NCBI GenBank assembly: GCA_905221605.1
Contig: CAJNDS010002823.1
Span: 842,470 to 906,469 of the forward strand
DNA: 64,000 nucleotides
Reading direction: 5' to 3'
From: Symbiodinium natans
Taxonomy: Eukaryota; Sar; Dinophyceae; Suessiales; Symbiodiniaceae
Shown here piece by piece: positions 35,835 through 45,289 of the stretch. Numbering within the stretch: position 1 is the first letter of the stretch; each line of letters starts with the position of its first letter. Below the pieces are notes generated by a model. It saw only the letters and a program-made list of their open reading frames with translations. It searched no databases and was not told the origin of the DNA. The translations under genes were made by a program, and so were the position numbers.

Positions 35835-38154
35835 TGGGAAGAGCGTGCCATACGTACCGGTGCATGCTCTGCATGAGGAGGTGGTGTACGCGTTTTCAAG
35901 AAGAAGAAGAACTGTTTAAAGCAGGTGAAGCGTGAACGAGATCTTATGTGGATGCAAGCGACGTGTCTCCTTATTGATGAGAACGGAGATGGTGACGATG
36001 ACAACGACAACGATTCTGACCCCTAAGCCCTACACCCGAAACGCCCCGATCGAACGCGCCACGCCTGCGCAGAAGTAGCACAAGCAAAGGAAGGGCATCT
36101 GCACGAGGCAGAGGAAGGCAAGGCAGCATGCCGTGATTCCGATGGCGATGCCCTTGTTCGTGATCTCGAGGACCGAGACCTCCGAGTTCGGGTGTACAGG
36201 GTTCGGAGTTGGGCCCTCTGCCGATTGCTACTATTTGCTTAAGATCCACCCCAGCAGAGAAAACATAATCCCTGTATGGCCTTATGAGGAAGAGTTTTTT
36301 TCGGGAGGTTCTTATGCAAATAGTGGATTCGGGGCCAAGTTTTGGGGAGAAAAAAAGCCTGACTAGCCCTAGGACGAGTAGGCACGAAAGCCTGACTCCA
36401 GGGAAACGTCGGGCCAAGTGCCCTTCCAATGGTCAGGTCTCAATTTAGGGTTCAGGGCCTAGGGTTTAGGAATCATAGGCGTTAGGTACCTTGTATCCCC
36501 CGATATACACCCTGGAAGGTGGGTAGTTACAAGCGGGTCATTGGTGAGGTAACTAGTAGCTACCCTTGAACCTTCAGGTACTACCTCTGAACCACACAGC
36601 TTGTCTTTAACCGCTACAGCGTCCTGCATACCAAAGATGTCGTGCCCCACAGATTCTGCAAGTTCTGTACCTTAGAACCCAGTTCTCGCACCTTGAAGCT
36701 TTCAAACCCTAAACCCTAAACCCTAAACTCCAAACCCCTAAACCAAGAAAGTCAACTCTTGGTTGGCCTCCCAGGACGCTTTGAAGAGCTCCCACGAGGC
36801 ATCCTCAAACAGGAAACCTGCGAGCTTTCAGAGTTTGGCGCTTCGAGCTTCCCTAAACCCTAAACCCTAAACCCTCAAAAGGGCCCCAGGGTGATGTTGA
36901 AGTAGGGGATAGGACTAGGGCACCCTTGGGGATAGAGATCCTCTGAAGAAGGCCCCTGTTTATGAGAGCCAGAAGAGGGTTCGGAAGGGTTCCCTCTTCA
37001 GGGCTTTTCATGATCTTCCCTAGGACTTGAACTTAATCCCTGTTCCCCTAGGAAAGGAAGGATCCTTTTTGTTCATATATAAGAAAGCCCATAACCCAAA
37101 AAGTAAAAAGGATCCCTAACACTGATAGTAAACCCTAAACCCTAAACCCTAAACCCTAAACCCTAAACCCTAAACCCTAAACCCTAAACCCTAAACCCGG
37201 TGAAGGGTTAGGAGTTCTGGTGGAGTCGACCATTGCCACAAGATCCGTCTCAGCAGATTCGGCCTTCGAACTTGGTTGCAGTCGAGGAGCCCTCGTGCAA
37301 AGAGCCGATCCAGCCGCAGATAAGAAAGGCGTGGGTGAAGACGACCTGAATTTCTTCAAAGGCTACCGGTTTAGGGTTTAGGGTTTAGGGTTTAGAGTTT
37401 AGGGTTTAAGGCTGTCTGAGTTGAAGGCATCCGGTTCGCTGAATGCTTCGCTCTTTCTTGCTTGAATGTTCATGGGTACTCAGAAGTAGGGTGTTAAGCA
37501 CCCTTATTAACGTCATTCTAACAAGCTGAAAGTTCTAGTTGCCTTACCTATAACCCCACCTTTAACTACCCATAAACCTCCAAGATCCTCCAAGTACTAC
37601 TGACAACACGAACTGCCTATTGTAGTTGACAGGTTTCCTGCAAGGGGTGGGACGCAAAGCAGGACCAGCCGAGCGGCCACAGAGACAACGTTGAACTTGT
37701 AGCAAGGAACATAAGGAGCGATGAGAACCACGAGCTCTGCCTGCATCAGTGAGCAGGTGAAGGCGTAGCCCAGGTACCGGAGACCGTTAACGTTGTCGAT
37801 GTGCAGCCAACGGAAGACCGAGAAGAATGCCGCAGCCGCCTGAGCAACACACATGGCGATGTTGAGGTTCCGACAGTAGGTGATTCTGTCTGCGCAAGGC
37901 TTGTTCGGCATCTCCGGCCAGGTCTTCATCAAAGTCCACCATTCATCCACGGCTGGAGAGATGTAGTCCTGAAACATGCGCCACGAAGCATTGATCGGCT
38001 TCTTGACATCGGTCCTCACCACGATGCGGAGGGCGAGGTAGGTGAAGAAGAAGCCAAGAATGATGCTGGTGAGGCTCTCGATGGCGAACGCGGGGTAGAG
38101 CGGCCCGCACGCACGAAAGAGCTGGTAGTCGTTGAGACCTTCCACAACCGACAT
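30967..38154 (-). CDS. microbial rhodopsin, copy 2 (about nine exons)
   Basis: Tandem paralogue of 23440-28254 on the same strand. Exons: 38154-37669, 37345-37283, 36817-36758, 36664-36587, 36217-36065, 34152-34095, 32243-32139, 32007-31948, 31105-30967. Start chosen at MSVVEGLNDYQLF. The order and lengths of exons match copy 1 (63, 60, 58, 105 and 60 bases identical in length). The junction phases fit where tested: AAC CAA G|AA CTT gives NQELAESVGHD, and GCA G|GC GGG gives CAGGCRAHRDLPYYYLRLMC. Helix C reads RYLGYAFTCSLMQAE, helix F FTWPAFPAWWLVSAEG, helix G ILNM|ISKGGF. The tail is longer than in copy 1: SKRQSWLVEKLQVYESEGKS, LDKPADKERS, then WGLGFRV encoded by TTTAGGG repeat and a stop inside the repeat. 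Introns hold MITEs and a 0.9-kb CACACG array. Confidence 0.75.
31390..31640. other. intron of rhodopsin copy 2, unique sequence
   Basis: Pyrimidine- and AT-rich sequence without repeats or coding signal, between the lysine exon and the tail exon. Confidence 0.5.
31690..31895. repeat. (TA)n, (CT)n, (CA)n and poly-C cluster
   Basis: A TA run at 31688-31702, CTCTCT and CACACA runs at 31720-31742, and a poly-C/CCCCACCC tract at 31861-31890, in an intron of rhodopsin copy 2. Confidence 0.85.
31948..32007 (-). CDS. rhodopsin copy 2, retinal-lysine exon
   Basis: Sixty bases, GGAG|GATCTCC to CGCAG|GTGGCC. Reads ISKGGFTVNMLKIGADHRR; identical protein to copy 1. Confidence 0.75.
32139..32243 (-). CDS. 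rhodopsin copy 2, helix F exon
   Basis: Follows CCCCAG at 32244-32249 and reads FTWPAFPAWWLVSAEGLG, LLGDAKSNAVGFAILNM. One residue differs from copy 1 (Ile for Leu). Confidence 0.75.
32670..33020. repeat. CT-rich intronic tract, copy 2
   Basis: Two TCTCTC-rich blocks (32670-32815 and 32948-33020) around a 130-base unique piece. Same intron as the CT tract of copy 1 (25140-25290). Confidence 0.85.
33275..33385. mobile_element. hairpin element, family I
   Basis: Left GTAGTAGAATTATACAGGGA, right TCCCTTTGTAATTCTACTAT. The inside has AAGGGAATGATATTCGTAAT, ATTCCGACCC and an inverted counterpart. Related half copies with TTCCGACCC lie at about 40975-41025 and 61250-61310. Confidence 0.65.
33494..33648. 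mobile_element. MITE, family D, with perfect 34-bp inverted repeats
   Basis: Left arm 33498-33531 begins TTGGTTAGTAGGGAATGGGG and is an exact inverted match of 33609-33642, ending CCATTCCCTACTAACCAA. GTCATCTT occurs on both sides (33486-33493 and 33649-33656), an 8-bp target duplication as seen with hAT-type transposases. No ORF. Exact arms suggest a young insertion. Intronic in rhodopsin copy 2. Confidence 0.85.
33951..34060. mobile_element. MITE, family E
   Basis: Left TTACTTGAAGGCTCATGGTT, inside GGGTTATAAGTACCCTAAAT, right GTACCCCTGAACCTCCAAGT. Intronic in rhodopsin copy 2, next to the loop exon. Confidence 0.7.
34740..34915. repeat. purine-rich microsatellite lead-in
   Basis: GAGGCAGAGGCAGA, GACAGACA and ACACGGAGACA repeats leading into the CACACG array. 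Confidence 0.9.
34916..35828. repeat. CACACG / CGCGCA / CCCACA microsatellite, 0.9 kb
   Basis: Mostly perfect CACACG hexamers to about 35290, then a GC-rich CGCGCA/CCCGCACA part (35290-35735), then CCCACA and CA runs to 35828. The three 250-420-codon ORFs across it (Thr-His, Arg-Val-Cys, Ala-Cys) are repeat shadows. It fills the intron that also holds a CCCACA/CCACAG array in rhodopsin copy 1. Confidence 0.95.
36228..36326. mobile_element. MITE, family B (CTACTATTTGCTTAAGA ends)
   Basis: Left GCTACTATTTGCTTAAGATC, right GGTTCTTATGCAAATAGTGG. It sits immediately upstream of the helix E exon of rhodopsin copy 2 (minus strand) and may even supply part of its splice acceptor. Confidence 0.65.
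36513..36577. mobile_element. short family E MITE
   Basis: Left GGAAGGTGGGTAGTTACAAG, right GTAGCTACCCTTGAACCTTC. A shortened copy in an intron of rhodopsin copy 2. Confidence 0.55.
37126..37200 (-). repeat. telomere-like array, CCCTAAA
   Basis: About ten perfect units in an intron of rhodopsin copy 2. Smaller tracts lie at 36706-36745, 36853-36877 and, in TTTAGGG orientation, 37368-37412. Confidence 0.9.
37455..37595. mobile_element. MITE, family E
   Basis: Left CTTGAATGTTCATGGGTACT, right TTAACTACCCATAAACCTCC. Between exons 1 and 2 of rhodopsin copy 2. Confidence 0.6.
37669..38154 (-). CDS. rhodopsin copy 2, exon 1 (helices A-C)
   Basis: Helices A, B and C as in copy 1 (AIESLTSIILGFFFTYLALR; NLNIAMCVAQAAAAFFSVFR; RYLGYAFTCSLMQAELVVLI). 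Upstream of MSVVEG the two genes differ completely, so the true N-terminus may come from an undetected earlier exon joined at ATCCAG|G. Confidence 0.7.
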
Positions 38155-38269
38155 CCCTGGATGGGGTGCTACAAATGGCCTGTGCAGTTGCTGGATCCGG
38201 GCAAATGGCTCAGCGTCCAAAGGTCCGTCGCAATCAGTACTTCAGTTCTACAACCCCAGAGCCCCAAGC

Positions 38270-38400
38270 CTTACTTGGAGGTTCCTGTATATTTATAAGA
38301 GGGGTTCTTAGTAGGCTAACTAGAAGTGGTTGTACACTTATTTAGAGTAATTACTTATAACCCTAATAAGTTCTGCCCATCCTAAACCTTTTGAAGATGT
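38270..38400. mobile_element. diverged family E MITE
   Basis: Left TTACTTGGAGGTTCCTGTAT, right AAGTTCTGCCCATCCTAAAC with TTATAACCCTAATAA inside. Upstream of rhodopsin copy 2. Confidence 0.45.
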
Positions 38401-38870
38401 AGAGATGTTTGCGACTGCGCGATAAGCGATGTTGGCATGCGCTTTTCTCTCTCTTAGCTGTCCAATTCTGCGTTGCTTGGCAAAGAGCGCGGCTGCTTGT
38501 CACATTGGGAGTGGAAGTAGTTTGAGTCTCAACCTGTCAGATCATCTGTTGCACCTATGATATCCTGAAATCCGTCTATTCTCACATTTCGCGTCCTCTA
38601 CCACGCATGCGTTCTATGTGAAACCCTACGTGTGGTGAGACAATTTCGCAGCACGTGCACGCATTGCGCGCGTCTTCAGCTGCATGTGAGACGTCTGCCT
38701 TCCTCCACTTGCACCACGCCCTTCGCTACATCACTAAGTCTTCGGCCTGAAAACCCGAAACCCTAAATTCCCACCCAGGCCTCCTTAGGTCGTACCCACC
38801 CTTTTCAAGGGTGCCGGGACCCAGAACTACACCCGACAGCCATTAACACCATCGCTTGGACTTACTATGC
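38400..38870. other. unique spacer upstream of rhodopsin copy 2
   Basis: Ordinary composition with some CATG/GCATGCG steps, no long frame and no repeats. If dinoflagellate promoter or trans-splice acceptor signals for copy 2 exist they would lie here, but I cannot point to one. Confidence 0.4.
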
Positions 38871-38879
38871 GTCCCTCAC

Positions 38880-38945
38880 CCTGGCCTGGCCCCCTGGCCC
38901 CCTGGCCCCCTGACCCCCTGGCCCCCTGGCCTCCTGGCCATCTGG
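38880..38945. repeat. CTGGCCCC minisatellite
   Basis: Seven to eight near-perfect units of the 10-mer CCTGGCCCCC. Confidence 0.85.
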
Positions 38946-39244
38946 CCACGAAGCTCGATCAATATCTGACCCAGGACCCTGAATGGAGAGGCAACAAACC
39001 AGCTATGAACGGGGAGTGAAGCATGCCACTCATGTCTACTATATGCCTCGGTCTGCCGCGTTGCTCTGGGAGATCCATTTGTCACTAAGGATGGGAAGAC
39101 TTGTGCCAGAACGGAGAAACCCATCTTCGTTAAAGGGCGCCAGGAGACGATTGGATCCGCGTGACGAATAACTCTCGGCATGCCATGCAAACATGCAACT
39201 TGAATCCCTAGCCTCCAGTAAGATCTTTCAAGAAGCGATGGATA

Positions 39245-39520
39245 CTTCGAGCATCGCCTGTGGACGTAGCAGCCAGCATCTTATCACGGGCACTCGCACT
39301 GCCCTTTTCTTTTGACAAACCTCAAAGCCTCTTCGTTCGCAGATGCTTTGTGGAGTACTTGGAGAGGCATCTCCAGTTAGTGGCGCCTTCAAGCCCCGTT
39401 TTCTGCCGTCTGGAGGCCCTTTCGCTTCGTATAACGCCCTTCAGATGCCCTGTGGATGGAGGCATTGTCGCCGTCGCTCGATGGTACTCGATGCCTTTCA
39501 TGCTGTCATCCGGAAAATAA
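39245..39520 (+). CDS. candidate exon, unknown
   Basis: Plus frame reads VDVAASILSRALALPFSFDK, PQSLFVRRCFVEYLERHLQL, VAPSSPVFCRLEALSLRITP. Reasonable composition over 80 residues and no repeats. Neither splice sites nor family recognised. Confidence 0.3.
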   Translation, partial: LRASPVDVAASILSRALALPFSFDKPQSLFVRRCFVEYLERHLQLVAPSSPVFCRLEALSLRITPFRCPVDGGIVAVARWYSMPFMLSSGK

Positions 39521-39796
39521 ACGAGAAAAATCTTCTACCAAACTTACTAACCCCCCTATTTGCAGGACAGGGGTGGGAAGTGGGAAAATAGGGCGTCAAC
39601 CCGAAACCCTACAAGGAAAAAAGTTGGGTGGAAGCCTGCGGAAGCAGGGGGTGGGAAAAAAAGAACAACCCAACCTTTCTGGTTGCAGTGGCTCCAACTT
39701 CTATATACGCCGTCGCGACGTATGCCGCCCCCTCACACCCCCTGGGTCTGTTGGGGCGCCATCTCCGCATGAAATCTACTGCCGCGGCGCGGCGAG

Positions 39797-39838
39797 AAGC
39801 CCTAAACCCTAAACCCTAAACCCTAAACCCTAAACCCC
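39797..39838 (-). repeat. telomere-like array, CCCTAAA
   Basis: Five to six perfect units. It is followed by a short unique piece in which the plus strand reads SQDSSAAGGRGSSLNSPKAP before the next array. Confidence 0.85.
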
Positions 39839-39955
39839 GAAGCAAAGGCCTTCGATCCCCAAGGATGGCCAAACAACAGCCTCTCAGGATTCGTCGGCCG
39901 CGGGCGGGAGAGGCTCCAGCCTGAACTCTCCCAAAGCCCCCAAGAAGAAGGGCCT

Positions 39956-40265
39956 AGGGTTTAGGGTTTAGGGTTTAGGGTTAGGGTTTAGGGTTGTTAG
40001 GGTTGTTAGGGTTGTTAGGGTTGTTAGGGTTGTTAGGGTTGTTAGGGTTGTTAGGGTTGTTAGGGTTGTTAGGGTTGTTAGGGTTGCTAGGGTTGCTAGG
40101 GCTGTTAGGGCTGTTAGGGTTGTTAGGGTTGTTAGGGTTGTTAGGGTTGTTAGGGTTGTTAGGGTTGTTAGGGTTGTTAGGGTTGTTAGGGTTGTTAGGG
40201 TTGTTAGGGTTGGGCTGTTAGGGTTGTTAGGGTTGTTAGGGTTTAGGGTTTAGGGTCCAGGGTTC
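39956..40265 (+). repeat. 9-mer telomere-related array, TTGTTAGGG
   Basis: Starts with four TTTAGGG units, then about 27 units of the 9-mer GTTGTTAGG with a few C variants in the middle, and closes with TTTAGGG/TTCAGGG units. The Leu-Leu-Gly ORF is a repeat shadow. Confidence 0.95.
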
Positions 40266-40309
40266 CAGGGTTCAGGGTTTAGGGTTGATTTACTGTCCAC
40301 GGACCCTGG

Positions 40310-40640
40310 CGGCGTGTTGGATGTTTTTGGGGGAGGGACCACCCTTACACCCCCCAAAAAACAAATCTTAAAAACGCGGGGAGGGGGGGGGGTTGGGGGG
40401 TCGGTGCATACCTCCAAACCCTCTAAACACCCCCCCCCCCCCCCCACCCCCTCCCCGCCCCAACTCACGCCCACCCCGCCCCCCCTTTTTTCCCCCCACA
40501 CCCCCCACAGCCCCCCCACACTAGCTGTTGGGGGTTTGGGGTTTGCAGCTTAGCTTAGAAACCCCCGCCCCCCGCACCCACACCCCCTCGCAGCCCCCGC
40601 ACAGCCCCCCCCCACACCCCCACACCAATACCCTACAGCC
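40310..40640. repeat. GC-skewed poly-C / poly-G mosaic
   Basis: Homopolymer-rich stretches: GGGGAGGGGGGGGG, C16-17, CCCCACCC and related. The Pro-rich and Gly-rich ORFs are shadows. Confidence 0.8.
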
Positions 40641-41039
40641 CAACCAAACCTGCCCCACGGTCGACCCCAAAGCCCTAACTATTCTAAAGAGAAGAGCATT
40701 AGACCCACAGAGGCTCAAAACCTGAAGTGAGGGCTCTTGAAAGATTAGGGTTCTGGGTATAGGGTGTGGGGTTTCGGGTTAGGTTTGAGGGTTGAGAGGT
40801 TTCGGGCCTCTTGGGTCGGCGGCCTGAGCCGGAGGCTCCTAAATTGGGTTGGGTTGAAGGATTTGGGTGTAGGATTTGTAGGTCATGCCCCTTATTCTCC
40901 TTATGTATCAGGCCAAACCTAACCCTCAAACCCCTGACATCAAACACCCCGGGCTTAGTGATTAGAATAGTGTGTAATTAGGGACCATGAGGGGATAATA
41001 CTAGTACATGTTCCGACCCTATATGAAGCCCCTCAAGCT

Positions 41040-41200
41040 ACCCGAAAAGCCCTTAAGCCCCTTAAGCCAGTTGAACCCCTTGAGCCCCTCAAACCCCGCA
41101 AACCCCTTAAACGACCTAAACCACATAAACCTTTTAAACTGCTTAAACCTCAATCTGCAAAGCCCTAGAAACCTAGTGTAGGTTTAGGGTTTAGGGTTTA
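41040..41200. repeat. diverged CCCTTAA / CCCTTGAG tract
   Basis: CCCCTTAAGCCC, CCTTGAGCCCCTCAAACCCC and similar degenerate units, then TTTAGGG units at 41177-41200. Confidence 0.6.
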
Positions 41201-41643
41201 GGGCTGGTGCCCTTAAACCTTTGAACCCTAAAGGCTTAGGGGTGTAGGACTCGCAAGGAGGCTGGGGGTTAGCCTTGTTTTGAGGGCATCATGAGACCAG
41301 GACGCCCTATGCCCCACAATGCCCCTAAGATTGTCCTAAACCCGAAACCTTTGGTTAACGTTGATTTGAGCAAGCTTTCCAGATGGCTTGTACCCATCCT
41401 TGTGGCTCCCTTGCGACCTAAACACTCAACTCTAAACCCCCAAACTCTAAACCCTAAACCCTAAACCCTACACCCTGTACCCTAAACCCTAAAACCTATA
41501 CCCTAAACCCATGGCCTCATGGGCAAAGGCTGCTCCGGACAGTCCGTGAAGCTCTGGCCATTGAGGGACACCTGGCACATACACCGAGCACAGGCAAAGG
41601 GGGCGCCACGGAACGGCTTTGAGACGTGCAATAAGCCCACAGA

Positions 41644-41752
41644 CCCAGAGAGCCCAATACCCCTTAAATAAGGAATATACCTTAAATCATATTAAGGATC
41701 CCTATATGATTTAAGGTATACTCCTTATTTAAGAGGTATTGGGCTCTTTGGG
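41644..41752. mobile_element. MITE, family C, near-perfect palindrome
   Basis: Left CCCAGAGAGCCCAATACCCC, TTAAATAAGGAATATACCTT; right AAGGTATACTCCTTATTTAA, GAGGTATTGGGCTCTTTGGG. The centre ATATTAAGGATCCCTATAT is nearly self-complementary. No ORF. Confidence 0.75.
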
Positions 41753-42175
41753 GACCCTTGATGACAAGATCTCCTCAAGTTCACGCTGGTGACTCATGGT
41801 AGCAAGTCCAGCAACCTACCCAGCACACCTCTGCGCCTAAGTCTAGACAACCTACATCCCATATCCCCGGCAGCGAGGAAGCCCAGTCCAGTAACAAAGA
41901 TAGCAGGAAGGGTGTTCCAAACACAAATGCAAAAAAAAGGCGAAAAGAGCATGCATCCTGTCCCACACTCTATTGACATTGAGCCTTTGGTAATGATTAA
42001 TTAAAAGCATAGGTCCAACCGTAGACTTCATAGTAAAATTATTTGTAATAGTAATAGTGATAATATTAACAGTCATTGTCCATATTAATAGTAGAATTAA
42101 AAATAATAGTAATCGGCTTCGGGTTTCAGTACGGGGCGCTAAGCTCTAGCTAAGGAGGCTTTCGAGCGGACCCTG

Positions 42176-42315
42176 CTTGGAGGTTCATGGTACTTCTTAA
42201 CCAATTATAACTGTAGCTATAACCCACTTATAAGCCCCTGAAGTGCCCTGATATGGTTATAAGTACAGCCATAAGTACAGTTATAGTTGGTCAATGAGTA
42301 CCATGAACCTCCAAA
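42176..42315. mobile_element. MITE, family E, well-preserved palindrome
   Basis: Left CTTGGAGGTTCATGGTACTT, right GAGTACCATGAACCTCCAAA. Arms continue inward as ACCAATTATAACTGTAGCTA / CAGTTATAGTTGGT. The best-preserved hairpin of the family in the window. Confidence 0.75.
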
Positions 42316-42397
42316 GTGAAGACATGAGCCCTTCCCGGAAACTCGAGGCCCCAAGACCGAGCTCCCAAGTCCATCGTAGGGTTTAGGGTTTTTGGGG

Positions 42398-42448
42398 GTT
42401 AAACCCTAAACCCTAAACCCTAAACCCTAAACCCTAAACCCTAAACCC
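42398..42448 (-). repeat. telomere-like array, CCCTAAA
   Basis: Seven perfect units, preceded by a short inverted TTTAGGG stretch at 42378-42395. Confidence 0.9.
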
Positions 42449-43158
42449 TTCGGGTTCAGGGTTAAGCGGATTGCACCTGGAAGTTCTTGAGGAAGAGGGG
42501 AAGGCCCTCGGGTACCTCCTCTGACCTCTGGAAGTGTCAGGTTGAGGGGCTCAGGGTTGACAGCTTGGGGTTCAACAAAAGGGTTTCGGGTTTAGGGTTT
42601 AGGGTTTAGGGTTTAGGGTAGAGAGAGGTTTAGTGTTTAGGGTTCAGGGTTCAGCCCTGAGCATAGCCTACACGGGGTTTCATCCCACTGTCGCACTAGG
42701 TATATTGGGGGCCTCTACGGGTATGTATGGGGTACATCGTGGGTATAAGTATAGGGGTATAATAATACACGGGGGTATTGCGGGGGGTAGATAGGGGGTA
42801 TTTCGACCTATGCGAACCCGCCATCATCAGAAACGAGCTTGGCTTCAAGACGCTTAGGGTTGGGGGTTTCGGGTTTAGGGTTCAGGGTTTAGGTTTCAGG
42901 GTTTTGGACAATGTGGCGCAAACAGCCTACAGGGCCTCCACTGCGTGCCGACGCCGACCTGGTGCCCAAATTACTGCTGCATGGAAGGATGACGATGGTC
43001 GTCCCAAACAAGGACAGACGTGAGCCGGGCAGAAAAAACGCTACTCACATGCGTGAACAGGGCATCCGACTGCGTACTGCCGCAGCTCGTGTCGACCTCA
43101 TGCCATCGAGTCCGTCACCGTCGAAACCACGCCATGCTACCAGCAGTTGACAGTGCAG

Positions 43159-43330
43159 TAGACATGCAGTCGAACAAGCCTTGCTGGAATGCGCCAATGG
43201 AAAAGCCAATCGGTCGGCAGGCAGGGAAGTCCCCGATGAGTATGAAATCGTGGCGATGGAAACCCGTCGGCGGTCAGCTCCCATTGCGGCCAACAGCGAT
43301 TTCTGGCCCTGTCCTCGTTTGGGTCAATGA
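43159..43330 (+). CDS. candidate terminal exon
   Basis: After a GACAGTGCAG acceptor-like site the plus strand reads RHAVEQALLECANGKANRSA, GREVPDEYEIVAMETRRRSA, PIAANSDFWPCPRLGQ and stops. Well-balanced composition. Upstream (42912-43150) another plus frame is open and may hold an earlier exon. The minus strand is also open between 43137 and 43523. Family unknown. Confidence 0.35.
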
Positions 43331-43516
43331 AATTATGCATATACGAATATATACGAATATCATACACACGTGATGCTGCACTTGGTGCAGTAATATCAAA
43401 GCTCACCCATACCACACCATGAGCTACTACAACAGGGTTGCTAACAGTTCGCGCGTCAACGACGACCATCCGGGTCAGCAAAAGAAGTTGACCTAATCGC
43501 TGCAGTGACACTTCTC

Positions 43517-43604
43517 TACTCATTGCTTAAGAACCCCGAAAAAAGATTATTCCTTATTAAGGGCAATCTAGGGATTATTCGTTTTTATCCTAGCAAATAG
43601 TAGT
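43517..43604. mobile_element. MITE, family B
   Basis: Left TACTCATTGCTTAAGAACCC, right TTATCCTAGCAAATAGTAGT; internal ATTCCTTATTAAGGGCAA. Confidence 0.6.
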
Positions 43605-43805
43605 TCTTTGCAACAGGTACGACTCAGCCCGGACTCCGACACATCCTTTGTCACCCCGTCCCGTCACATTAGCTCCTGGAAACTCTGCGCTTCTGAACTG
43701 TGCTGGCTGTGCAGGGTCCCCGGGCTTCGGCACTGGGCCCAGCTTCATGTAGACCCACACCGTCGACGAGCCCAGAGTGATTTAGGGGTTTAGGGCTTAG
43801 GGCTT

Positions 43806-43940
43806 CGGGGCTTCCTTGTGCTGAAAACTGCCAAACTCACCTTTCAGCGCCTCAACTTCCAGTCACCAATCGCCGAGCCTTCAAACATTCCCGACTTTCC
43901 GTGGACGCTGGAGCCACGAGACCAACCCATAAATCCGACC
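43806..43940 (+). CDS. candidate exon, unknown
   Basis: The plus strand reads LKTAKLTFQRLNFQSPIAEP, SNIPDFPWTLEPRDQPINPT. Protein-like composition between telomere-like tracts; boundaries not clear. Confidence 0.25.
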
Positions 43941-44381
43941 ATGTCCCAGGGATGTCGGGTACCAGGTATCTTATATATCCCCCCATGTGGGGGTTTGCGA
44001 TTATGTAGAAGGGACCCCTAGTATAGACCCCCAAATAGTAAGGATTCCTTTATGATAAGGACCCCGGTAAGGTACCCCTATTTTCGAAGCCCCCATACAA
44101 TCCTTCAACAAACTTTACAGGGTGCCTGTCCGCAACACACAGGTGCCCGGCGGAATGCCAGGTGCGTTCGCAACGATCAGCTCTTGATCCGGAGCGCCCT
44201 CCTCGGCAGTTCAAAACGGAACTTCTTAGTTTTCTCCCATCAGAACTACCACCGTATTTGACAAACAATGGACCCACCCAAGAGTGGTTCCTTTTGCAGG
44301 CGTGGGCTTCGTAGTTTGCGTGGGGGTTCTACTTCCCGCCCGCGGACCTTCTCCAATATCGCTCGAGCCTCGCACGAAAAC

Positions 44382-44575
44382 CTGGACCCTAAACCCCAAA
44401 CCCTGAACCCTAACAGCCCAAAGAGACAAAAGCCCAGACCCCAAACCCTGAACCCTAAACCCCCCTAAGACCCAAAAGCCCTGAACCCCAAACCCTGAAC
44501 CCTAAACCCTGAACCCCAAACCCTGAACCCCAAACCCTGAACCCTGAACCCTGAACCCTGAACCCTAAACCAAAG
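44382..44575 (-). repeat. telomere-like array, CCCTGAA / CCCCAAA / CCCTAAA mix
   Basis: About 20 units in small homogeneous blocks, the last block being four CCCTGAA units in a row. 44590-44660 is a short unique piece whose minus strand reads TVDLPGHVETAPGTAAAAMA. Confidence 0.85.
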
Positions 44576-44694
44576 AACCCTCCCATAAGGCCATGGCCGC
44601 AGCGGCCGTGCCCGGGGCAGTTTCCACATGGCCCGGCAGATCCACAGTCTGAGGGAAGAGGGTTTAGGGTTTAGGGTTTAGGGTTTACGTAGTC

Positions 44695-44765
44695 TTGGGG
44701 GGGAGGGGGGGGGGGTGGGTGGGTTAGGGGGGGGGGGGTTGGTGGGTTAGGGGGGGACTTTGTTT
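44695..44765. repeat. poly-G rich tract
   Basis: Runs of 8-11 G separated by TGGGTGGGTTA. Down to 45000 the DNA stays G-rich with degenerate AGGGTT units. Confidence 0.85.
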
Positions 44766-45289
44766 GGTGGGCGCTTGCGTTTGACATTGTTGGCTTGCGG
44801 TTTTGGGGGGAGGCTTGAGGCTTTTAGGGTTTTGGGGTGGTTGGTGCTTTGGGGGATGCTTTCAGGAGTGGAAGGGGGGGCTTGGGCTTAGGGTCGTAGA
44901 GTTTTGTGGGCCTCAGCACTTCGGAGGATTAGGGTTGGGGCCTCGCATTTCAGGGCCTTGGGCCCTTTTGATAACACTCAACCCTGCACCCTAAACCCCT
45001 ACACCCTAGGGCGTCTGAAGGGTCAGCCTACGACCTAGGGTTTAGCTCGAGCATGCAGGATGTGAAGGTCTGGAGCTCATGAGCTCATGCGCGAGGTGCC
45101 ATTTGCTGTAGATACTCCCCCAACAAGAAGAAAGAATACCCTACACCCTAAACCCTAAACCCTAAATAACAGTCCCTGCGTCGCCCTTATAAGGAAGGTC
45201 ATTTTTTGGGGGATGGTTCTTCACAAGCAAGGAGTAGAAGACTCCCCAAGGTTTTAGTGCTCCCTGCTCCCGACACCGCTCGAGGGTCC

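Noticed and set aside
34632-36010. ORFs of 250-420 codons (Thr-His-Ala, Arg-Val-Cys, Ala-Cys) on both strands
   Set aside because: They read a CACACG/CGCGCA microsatellite in several frames at once. No unique protein sequence.
39994-40221. Leu-Leu-Gly repeat protein
   Set aside because: Translation of the TTGTTAGGG 9-mer array.
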